Assembly: GCF_012927265.1 (NCBI RefSeq)
Contig: NZ_JABBGF010000004.1
Location: 1-64,000 of the forward strand
DNA from: Chryseobacterium cheonjiense
Lineage (GTDB): Bacteria > Bacteroidota > Bacteroidia > Flavobacteriales > Weeksellaceae
DNA length: 64,000 nt
Direction: 5' to 3'
Shown here one piece after another: positions 8,329 to 14,818 of this stretch; within the stretch, counting starts at the first letter, position 1, and each line of letters opens with the position of its first letter. The notes beneath the pieces were generated by a model. That model saw only the letters and a list, made by a program, of their open reading frames with translations. It was not told where the DNA came from and made no database searches. The position numbers and the translations under genes are program-made.

Positions 8329-8832
8329 ATGTCACAGCAATCATCTCCTCATGACGGCAAGCATTTCGTCATTCAGAAAGGTAAAGCCCAGTGCAATCAG
8401 GGTGATCAGTTTCCCCAGTATAAAGTAACTTCCCATCAGAAACATTTTTGGAATGACTCGGATGGCAATAATGATTTTCTGGCGGTTACGGAAGATGATC
8501 TTCAATTCAATCCTCCGGGTCCCAGCTTCGGAAAATGCAAACTGAAACCAAGCTCGGGAGGAAATCTTCCCTGTTCTTATGCTCCAGCCGGAAAATGGCA
8601 GAAAACCTATGATAAAGTAAAGATCATGGATAAAAAAATCGTGACGGAAGTATCGGAACTGCAATGTGTAATAGGAGGAAAAATTACGATTAAGGATCAT
8701 GGCCAAAGAGGGCAGATGAGCAAAAAGAATGTAAAAAGTGCCGACAATAAAACGGTACAGCATATTAATCCGCTGGTGAAAATGCAGGACTATAAAGAAA
8801 CGGTTCTTGAAAGTGAAATTGACGCTTATTAA
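8329..8832 (+). CDS. DUF4280 PAAR-like spike protein
   Basis: A 167-aa protein with no signal peptide. It has the glycine/proline-rich, cysteine-containing pattern of DUF4280 proteins: KGKAQCNQGDQFPQYK near the start, then FGKCKLKPSSGGNLPCSYAPAGKW, then LQCVIGGKITIKDHGQRGQ. DUF4280 is a PAAR-like fold that caps the VgrG spike and recruits cargo. It is followed after only 19 nt by the large effector gene, the usual spike-then-cargo order, so it probably delivers that effector. It opens a new transcription unit behind the tssR terminator. Confidence 0.8.
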   Translation: MSQQSSPHDGKHFVIQKGKAQCNQGDQFPQYKVTSHQKHFWNDSDGNNDFLAVTEDDLQFNPPGPSFGKCKLKPSSGGNLPCSYAPAGKWQKTYDKVKIMDKKIVTEVSELQCVIGGKITIKDHGQRGQMSKKNVKSADNKTVQHINPLVKMQDYKETVLESEIDAY

Positions 8833-8851
8833 TTCTTTTAAAACACTTTCT

Positions 8852-11167
8852 ATGTCTAAACAAGGAGTTTCAAAAATTTCCGGAAATTCAACACCGGCAA
8901 TCGGCGAAAAAACCACCTATGTCGTAGCCGACTGGTATCCTGCGACACCCGCCGCAGAAAGAAATCCTGCAGCGGTTACTTGGGAACTTTTTAAAAAGCG
9001 TACCGACGGAAGTTTTACCACAACCAATATCAGAAAAAAAGGGGATGGAAGCTTCACATTCGGTGAAGTCGCTGCCAAAAATACATACCGCCTGGAAGCT
9101 TATCTTCATGAACCTGAAGGAAATGGCCCCACAACCCTTGAAATTACCCCGCAGCCGGCCGGAATTCCCAAAATCAATAAAGTGGATCTTCTATATGTAG
9201 ATGATTCTCCGGGAACAGTATTCAGCTATACCGAAAAGCTGGTTGCCAAAGCTCAGTGTGTAAATCTTACAGGAAAAAAACTGGTATTTACACTTTGGGA
9301 AGATGATACGGCAGGAGACGGCCATAGTGCTAAAAATCAATTTATTGACAGCAGGGAAGGGATTGTTGACCGAACAGGAACGGCAACAGCCGAATTTATA
9401 TTGACCAAAGCTTTAATGCAGAAAGCTTCCCAGGGAGAAAGAGATCCTAAGGAACTTGAATTCTACGTTACGGTAGAATATTACAAAGATAAAAAACATG
9501 CTACCGGAAACCGCGAAGTAAAAAATCCGGGTTATAAACCATCGGTACAGCAGCCAAGACCTGCTACGCCGACAAAGACTTCTGCACCTGCTGCCACAAA
9601 AACACCCCCTAAAGCATCCGGATCACCGGCAGCTCAAAAACCTCAGTCTAAAAAAGAAGAAAAAGGGGTTATGGATAAAGCCAGAGAATGGTGGGATGAA
9701 CTTTGGGACTGGGCAGAATCGAAAGGAACGGTAAAACCTGATAAAAAACCTACACCACAAAAACCGGAAGGTAAAACAACGAGTGTGGTAGAAGGAAAAA
9801 CACAGGCAATGAAAGGCTGTATCTGTAAAGAACTGTATAAAGATCTTATCTGGGGAAGCAAAGTAACCTGTGAATTCAGAAAAAAAGTAATAAAGATTTC
9901 TCAGAATCTGGGATTGCCGCAACAGAATTTTGAAGGCGCAAACTGGTTGATGGCTGTTATGGCACTGGAAACCGGAAGAAGTTTTGATCCTACCGTGGGA
10001 ACGTTCAAATCAAATCAGGACGACAGCCGGAAAGGAGGGTATGTCGGACTTATCCAGTTCGGGCAGGTGGCTTCCATAGACCTTGGAATTAAACGGAGCG
10101 AACTCATTAAGATGACTGCTGAGAAACAGCTTGACTACGTAGAAAAACATTTTTTACAGAAAAGATTTCAGGGAAAGCTGAAAACAAAGACAGATCTCTA
10201 TCTTGCGGTTAATTACCCCAAAGCATGCGGCCACGGAACAGAAAAAGACTACGTGGTTTATGACAGTACAAAAGCTGCATATGATGATAATCCCATGTTT
10301 AAAAGGGAGTCTCACGAATTTTGGATTGATAAAAAAGGAAAAAAACGATATTACGAAGGAAAAGAAGGGAAGTCGTATGTATGGGAATTCGAAGAGGCCA
10401 TTAATGATTTTTACAACGACGGAAAAGCATTTAAAACTACTGATTTCACCTGTCAGGACGTTAAAGCGACAACGTCGTCTTCCACCAGTCTTATCACCTA
10501 CCATATCTACAGTGACGGAAGAATTGAAAAGAGAATTCCGAGAATAGTAAAAGAAGAAAATAAGAAAAAGTACAAGTATATTTATCATGATAAAGAAGGC
10601 ACCTTACATGAACTGGGAACCTACGACATCATCCCGACCCAGATGGTAAATGGTAAAAAAGGAGTGATGGTAAATCTTATTAATTTTGATAAGGTTACCA
10701 AAACTTACAGTAAGGGAAGCTATCAATATACTTTTAATGTAGATTCCCCGAGAAAATATGTGAATGAAAAAACGCTGGCAAGTCTTTTTGGTGCAATGCT
10801 TGAAGTAAGCTATAATGACATCAGCTGTAACGGTTTCAGTCATTCAGACGGTTCCTCACGACCAAGTGTAAGCCATATCAATGGCAATAACGGAGATTTT
10901 AAATATTTAAGGAAAGATAAAAAGCTGATGTTTGGCGATGGAACAAGTCTCGATATCAGTGCACATCCGGATATGCTGGATGATGTAAGACAGAATAAAT
11001 GGAATGACGCGCTGTACAGATTCGGATGGAAAAGCATGTTGGGATGGAGTTACAAAAGAAACGGCAAAATAAACTATCTTCACCATTTGCCAAAGAATAC
11101 CAAAAACCACCACCATCATCTGCATCTGCAGGGATACAGTCCAAATTTTAAAGAAATTAGAGAATGA
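8852..11167 (+). CDS. T6SS effector: Ig-like N-terminus, lysozyme-like domain, LAS-type zinc peptidase domain
   Basis: 771 aa from MSKQGVSK; an in-frame ATG 45 nt upstream would overlap the preceding gene, so the later start is preferred. Residues about 1-235 look like two Ig-like beta-sandwiches, then a Pro/Thr/Lys-rich linker and a WWDELWDWAE helix. Residues about 325-530 resemble a lysozyme/lytic-transglycosylase fold, with putative catalytic Glu in MALETGRSFDPT followed by GGYVGLIQFGQ. Residues about 540-771 carry SHINGNNGDFKYL (an SHxxGxxxDF-like zinc motif of M15/LAS peptidases) and HHHHLHLQGY near the end. It would therefore cut both glycan and peptide parts of peptidoglycan. There is no signal peptide, consistent with T6SS delivery. 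Its stop overlaps the next ATG (ATGA). Confidence 0.75.
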   Translation: MSKQGVSKISGNSTPAIGEKTTYVVADWYPATPAAERNPAAVTWELFKKRTDGSFTTTNIRKKGDGSFTFGEVAAKNTYRLEAYLHEPEGNGPTTLEITPQPAGIPKINKVDLLYVDDSPGTVFSYTEKLVAKAQCVNLTGKKLVFTLWEDDTAGDGHSAKNQFIDSREGIVDRTGTATAEFILTKALMQKASQGERDPKELEFYVTVEYYKDKKHATGNREVKNPGYKPSVQQPRPATPTKTSAPAATKTPPKASGSPAAQKPQSKKEEKGVMDKAREWWDELWDWAESKGTVKPDKKPTPQKPEGKTTSVVEGKTQAMKGCICKELYKDLIWGSKVTCEFRKKVIKISQNLGLPQQNFEGANWLMAVMALETGRSFDPTVGTFKSNQDDSRKGGYVGLIQFGQVASIDLGIKRSELIKMTAEKQLDYVEKHFLQKRFQGKLKTKTDLYLAVNYPKACGHGTEKDYVVYDSTKAAYDDNPMFKRESHEFWIDKKGKKRYYEGKEGKSYVWEFEEAINDFYNDGKAFKTTDFTCQDVKATTSSSTSLITYHIYSDGRIEKRIPRIVKEENKKKYKYIYHDKEGTLHELGTYDIIPTQMVNGKKGVMVNLINFDKVTKTYSKGSYQYTFNVDSPRKYVNEKTLASLFGAMLEVSYNDISCNGFSHSDGSSRPSVSHINGNNGDFKYLRKDKKLMFGDGTSLDISAHPDMLDDVRQNKWNDALYRFGWKSMLGWSYKRNGKINYLHHLPKNTKNHHHHLHLQGYSPNFKEIRE

Positions 11168-11826
11168 AAATTTTAAAACTGATCACAATTCATCTTTTTG
11201 TTTTACTGTGTTTTTCTTGCACAAAGAATGCAAGCAAAAACGGAATTACGCAAAGCAACAGATTATCAACAGACAGTACATCTACAGAAATGACAAATAA
11301 TTTACCCTACACTTCAGACCGTGTGCAGCCTTACTATAAACCCGATACAGATTCTACAGGCTATGTTGTAAATACTTCCTATAAAGGGTTGCAGTCCGAT
11401 ACATTTAACGAAAAAGACGCGTCAGTACCCATCAAAGAAAATGACTTTGAGATCACACCCGGTCCGAAAACGAAATATTATACCCTGGAAACATTTAAAT
11501 TTTCTGACCAGAATACAGCAAAGCTCATTATTTACAATACTTTTGGGGAGAATGATTCTAAAATTCTCAATGTTCAGCTGAACAGCTATTTCAATAATGT
11601 TTTAACCGATAAGCTTTTATTAGACTGCCGGTTTACTTTCGAGACAGAATATTTCAGAACATTTTCTATCAACAAAGATAGATCCATCACTATAGTAAAG
11701 CACTCCGTAGACAAGCTGGAATACAATGAGGCAGGAGATATTGTGGGAGAAAAAAAACAGGGAGATTCCGCGAAAGTAAGTGTAGAATACAGCATTGATC
11801 CTACCGGGAAATTTATTAAAAAATAA
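11164..11826 (+). CDS. Lipoprotein, candidate immunity to the peptidoglycan effector
   Basis: A 220-aa protein with a lipoprotein signal (hydrophobic ITIHLFVLLCF then SCTK). The mature part is a Ser/Thr-rich linker followed by a beta-rich region of about 120 residues (YYTLETFKFSDQNTAKLIIY...). No known family was recognised. Its ATG overlaps the effector stop as ATGA, indicating translational coupling, and its envelope location is where a peptidoglycan hydrolase would have to be neutralised. The immunity role is inferred from position, coupling and localisation. It could instead be an effector accessory protein. Confidence 0.6.
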   Translation: MKILKLITIHLFVLLCFSCTKNASKNGITQSNRLSTDSTSTEMTNNLPYTSDRVQPYYKPDTDSTGYVVNTSYKGLQSDTFNEKDASVPIKENDFEITPGPKTKYYTLETFKFSDQNTAKLIIYNTFGENDSKILNVQLNSYFNNVLTDKLLLDCRFTFETEYFRTFSINKDRSITIVKHSVDKLEYNEAGDIVGEKKQGDSAKVSVEYSIDPTGKFIKK

Positions 11827-11833
11827 GCAGAAT

Positions 11834-12229
11834 ATGAAGTCACTACTTTGCTTTTTCATATTATTCATCAATATGGTTTGTCAGCCTTCCGGAACCGGCA
11901 GGTTATCTGGGGAGAAAGACTGGATCGGAACTTATCACTTTTCTGCAAAAAACCGCGACGGCATGAAAACAAGTTTTGATATACAGATTATCAGACTCGA
12001 TAATATTACGGTAAAATATATGAGCGATGAAGATCGGCCGGAAATTTATAAAAATATCAGGAGTAAATTTGTTACGAAAGACAAGATCAGTATTCCGTTC
12101 AGTCCGAAAGATAAAGATATGGGAATCATCTATGTAGAAAAGGTTGATAACGAATTTTATATCTCGGGAAGTCCCATCTACTTTATCAATCCCGGAAACG
12201 ATGATCTTCCGTTAAAGAAAGTGAAATAA
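11834..12229 (+). CDS. Small lipoprotein, second candidate immunity protein
   Basis: 131 aa from MKSLLCFFILF; an upstream in-frame ATG lies inside the previous gene and would spoil the signal peptide. The signal ends at MVCQPSG, a plausible lipobox. The mature domain, about 105 aa, has alternating beta-strand patterns (WIGTYHFSAKNRDG, FDIQIIRLDNITVKYM). It follows the first lipoprotein by 7 nt and is closed by a terminator, so it belongs to the effector operon. With a two-enzyme effector, one lipoprotein per catalytic domain is an attractive but untested reading. Confidence 0.6.
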   Translation: MKSLLCFFILFINMVCQPSGTGRLSGEKDWIGTYHFSAKNRDGMKTSFDIQIIRLDNITVKYMSDEDRPEIYKNIRSKFVTKDKISIPFSPKDKDMGIIYVEKVDNEFYISGSPIYFINPGNDDLPLKKVK

Positions 12230-12249
12230 TAAACTTTACAATACCATTT

Positions 12250-12281
12250 GGAGGTTGTGTTTTTCACAATCTCCATTTTGT
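12250..12281 (+). terminator. Terminator of the effector/lipoprotein operon
   Basis: GGAGGTTGTG and CACAATCTCC pair over 10 positions (one G-U) around TTTTT and are followed by ATTTTGTTT. They sit 20 nt after the second lipoprotein stop. Confidence 0.7.
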
Positions 12282-12337
12282 TTCTCTGTTTTAATAAAAC
12301 TTCTGAATCTTTTTCAATTTATTTAAAACAAAAAATA

Positions 12338-12366
12338 TTGTCGGATTAAAATTTATGGTATTTTTG
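12338..12366 (+). promoter_or_regulatory. Promoter of the third lipoprotein gene
   Basis: TTG, 18 nt, then TATTTTTG, matching the Bacteroidota TTTG/TAnnTTTG pattern, about 30 nt before the ATG. Confidence 0.5.
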
Positions 12367-12395
12367 ATCTAATCAATACGTCAAAAGTATACCTT

Positions 12396-12923
12396 ATGAT
12401 CACAAAAAAAATCATTGGAATTTGTTTACTGGCAGGGCTGTTTACCATTTCCTGTTCGAAAAATGAAACAAAGGACAAAACAATAAAAACAGACTCAATT
12501 TCCGTTTCTCAGCCTGCTGAAAAAACGGCGCTTCCTGTAGAGAAAAAAGAATCTTCAGGATTTGATGAACAAACAGAAAGTCCGGAAGAAAAGGACGTAA
12601 AAAAGACGATTTCCAAAACCTCTGTCGACGGCAAATTTGTTGCAACAACCTGTGAAGGCGGAAGATTTTCGATTGAATTTAAAAATACAGACGGGCAGTC
12701 TACATTCAAAATATTTGATAAAAATAAAGTTATTGCAGCAGGAAATGTATCTGCTGAAACCGATCAGAAAACAGGAGAAATAACCAACCTGGAAATCGGT
12801 GAAATCGGAGGGCTGTATCAGGGTGATAAAATCATTATCCAGAATTACGGCAATTCTATGAACGAATTTGATCATTTTACGCAATGCGGCGACAAATATC
12901 TTGAATTCACGAGGCAGAAATAA
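12396..12923 (+). CDS. Lipoprotein of unknown function in the T6SS region
   Basis: A 175-aa lipoprotein (signal IIGICLLAGLFTISC, lipobox ISCS). After a Lys/Thr/Glu-rich linker of about 55 residues there is a domain of about 100 residues with repeated short strands (DGKFVATTCEGGRFSIEFKN and later GEIGGLYQGDKIIIQNYG). No family was recognised. It has its own promoter and terminatorless end, and lies between the effector operon and the LysM-like gene. Its signal and linker style resemble the two upstream lipoproteins, so it may be a further immunity or periplasmic accessory protein. Confidence 0.55.
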   Translation: MITKKIIGICLLAGLFTISCSKNETKDKTIKTDSISVSQPAEKTALPVEKKESSGFDEQTESPEEKDVKKTISKTSVDGKFVATTCEGGRFSIEFKNTDGQSTFKIFDKNKVIAAGNVSAETDQKTGEITNLEIGEIGGLYQGDKIIIQNYGNSMNEFDHFTQCGDKYLEFTRQK

Positions 12924-13002
12924 TTCAGTAAAAATTGACGGGCTAACTATTTTGTAAACTGAATTTTTTACGCTAAATTAGGTAAAGCCAAAAACAGAAT
13001 AT

Positions 13003-13965
13003 ATGACCGTTCATTTTATACTTTCCGGAGAAACGCTGGAAAGCATATCTGAAGAAATTAATCTCGAAAACCCAAAATACCTTAAAGAATTTCACAATAA
13101 GCATTGTGCAAAGGAAGATATTATACATCGCGACCTTATCCCCGGAAGAAAGCTGCTCGTTCCGCATATCAATATAATACGCGAATACAACAGCCGCAAT
13201 GACGCACCTTTTAAACACCCCAAACTTAATCCCGATATTCCTTTCGTTCCGGAAAATTTCAGCAGAATATACACTGTCACAAATAAAGAAACCTACGAAA
13301 ACAGTCTCGAAAACCATGAAAATACCCTGTCATATACCGTATCGGTAAAATGGATCAGAAGTGAAAATAACTATCATATTTTTCATTTGTTTAAAAACAA
13401 TTTCTCTGAAGAACTCGGAAGCATGATGGCAGATCTCGCTTCAGAATCTATACGATCAATCAATCCTGTACAAGTAAAAACCGACCTTAAAGGTAATATT
13501 CTCAACGTAGGAATTACACAGCAGACAAAGGATAATTTCAGAAAAATAAAGGAACGCCTGCACGATCGTTTTCCGGATCAGTATGCAAAAATATATCTTG
13601 ATGAATTTGAAATGACTGTTCTCAATGAAGAGCTTTTTAATATCAGAATGAGGGAAGATATTTTTGTTAAAAACTATTTTGCATCGGTAAGAAATCCCTT
13701 CAAAAATGGGAAAGCACTCCTTCATCAGCTCGTCGGCGAAGAAAGTATAAAAATTAACCTTCAGCAGAAAGTACAGAATTCCGGCTACGACACCGAAATG
13801 GTGATTCTCCAGACACTTGAAAAGCCGGAAGATGATTTCAGCTTTGCCGGTAAGTATACATTGCAAACCGATACAGGAATGGCCAAAGAGATCATTATTG
13901 ACTATGCTATTTCTCAATTTGATGCTAAAAATTACAGTTCTTTTATCATGAAAGAGCTATCCTGA
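13003..13965 (+). CDS. Cytoplasmic LysM-like protein of the T6SS locus, function unknown
   Basis: A 320-aa protein with no signal peptide. Residues 1-55 look like a LysM motif: MTVHFILSGETLESISEEINLEN...LIPGRKLLVP fits the YxVxxGDTL...N...L.pGq.l.vP pattern. The remaining 260 residues contain no motif I recognise and are rich in Asn, Lys and Phe. LysM-type modules in T6SS or phage-tail loci can belong to tail or baseplate assembly proteins rather than cell-wall binders, and the lack of export fits that. It is placed directly before the hcp promoter module. Function not assigned. Confidence 0.6.
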   Translation: MTVHFILSGETLESISEEINLENPKYLKEFHNKHCAKEDIIHRDLIPGRKLLVPHINIIREYNSRNDAPFKHPKLNPDIPFVPENFSRIYTVTNKETYENSLENHENTLSYTVSVKWIRSENNYHIFHLFKNNFSEELGSMMADLASESIRSINPVQVKTDLKGNILNVGITQQTKDNFRKIKERLHDRFPDQYAKIYLDEFEMTVLNEELFNIRMREDIFVKNYFASVRNPFKNGKALLHQLVGEESIKINLQQKVQNSGYDTEMVILQTLEKPEDDFSFAGKYTLQTDTGMAKEIIIDYAISQFDAKNYSSFIMKELS

Positions 13966-14007
13966 GGCCTGGCAGTGCAGTATTGCCAAAAATATATTAA
14001 ATCATTT

Positions 14008-14044
14008 GTAGTAGAATTACTACATCAAGTCGTAGTATTACTAC
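14008..14044 (+). promoter_or_regulatory. Tandem operator-like site upstream of hcp copy 1
   Basis: Two 13-mers, GTAGAATTACTAC and GTAGTATTACTAC, start exactly 21 bp apart, so they face the same side of the helix. The first is part of the inverted repeat GTAGTA-GAAT-TACTAC and the second is GTAGTA-T-TACTAC. The same arrangement occurs upstream of hcp copy 2 with the same 49-nt distance to the -7 element. It probably binds an activator at about -60; the regulator is unknown (candidates: the locus LuxR-type protein, or a LytTR-type factor, whose sites often have this phasing). Confidence 0.7.
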
Positions 14045-14093
14045 AAAATATCAGATAGTGGTGAAAAAACTTTTATAAGAAACAACATGCCCC

Positions 14094-14101
14094 TACCTTT
14101 G
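14094..14101 (+). promoter_or_regulatory. -7 element (TACCTTTG) of hcp copy 1
   Basis: TACCTTTG fits TAnnTTTG and begins 49 nt after the tandem operator. AAAACTTT occurs at the same offset upstream as in hcp copy 2. The predicted leader is about 45 nt. Confidence 0.65.
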
Positions 14102-14152
14102 TTACACAATCACCGAATCACAAAATATTATTAACGATTAAAATTTACCATC

Positions 14153-14557
14153 ATGGCAGCAAATTCAAGAGGAATTCTTAAATTCAATGGAGGAGAAGGT
14201 CAGAAACTGTTAAAGCTGAACTACAGCGTGTCAAGATCCACAGACGTATCGGGCAGAGTAGCTTCAGATCCTTCCAACGCAATCATCAAAGTAACCGTAG
14301 AAGCAACTGAAAAATCAGATATTCTTGAAAGTTTACTTAACGGAAAATACAAACCTACAACAGGTGAAATCACATTCAACAAATCTCACGAAGAAGGTAC
14401 ATTAATTACCTTAAACTGGGAAAACGGATACGTGATTCAGCACGAAGTAGACTTTGACGCCGTAGACGAAAACAGCATGCTGATAAGCTTCATCATCAGT
14501 GCAGAAACAATTGATTACGGAAACTCTAAGTATGAAGGACTTTGGCCTTCAAGCTAA
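14153..14557 (+). CDS. tssD: Hcp tube protein TssD, copy 1
   Basis: A 134-aa protein, MAANSRGILKFNGGEGQKLL..., ending DYGNSKYEGLWPSS. This is the Bacteroidota Hcp family (TssD), a beta-barrel that forms the hexameric-ring inner tube pushed out by the contractile sheath. The length is normal for the family. It differs from copy 2 by only a handful of residues. It is monocistronic: it has its own promoter module and is followed by a strong terminator, as expected for a protein needed in large excess. Confidence 0.93.
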   Translation: MAANSRGILKFNGGEGQKLLKLNYSVSRSTDVSGRVASDPSNAIIKVTVEATEKSDILESLLNGKYKPTTGEITFNKSHEEGTLITLNWENGYVIQHEVDFDAVDENSMLISFIISAETIDYGNSKYEGLWPSS

Positions 14558-14587
14558 AACTCAACGTAATTTAATATTCATAAGGTA

Positions 14588-14616
14588 AAGACCGTCATCA
14601 CGAGACGGTCTTTTTT
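14588..14616 (+). terminator. Terminator after hcp copy 1
   Basis: AAGACCGTC and GACGGTCTT pair over 9 bp around a 7-nt loop and are followed by a T-run. Confidence 0.9.
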
Positions 14617-14730
14617 ACCGTTAACACCAGCGGTTTATTATGTTTTAAATAATATTTGCCCAAGCTAGGGCACATATTTTTTCCTCTCAAAAAAAACTGA
14701 TATATTAGTAAAAAGGTAAAAGATTCAGCA

Positions 14731-14772
14731 GGTTATGGATTAATTTTTGCTGCTGTTAGCAAAAACATAACC
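14731..14772 (+). promoter_or_regulatory. Bulged 15-bp stem-loop in front of clpV
   Basis: GGTTATG pairs with CATAACC, and directly inside it TTTTTGCT pairs with AGCAAAAA around the loop GCTGTT. A GATTAA bulge sits on the 5' side only. All 15 pairs are perfect. No T-run follows, so it does not look like a terminator. It ends 46 nt before the clpV ATG and is a candidate leader-RNA structure or protein-binding palindrome. Confidence 0.55.
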
Positions 14773-14818
14773 GATGAAAAATTACTGCACCACAACAAAA
14801 TATTAATTGAGAAAAACA

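Noticed and set aside
10203..10547. 114-aa + strand ORF inside the peptidoglycan effector gene
   Set aside because: It lies wholly within the effector in another frame and shows no domain or independent start signal.
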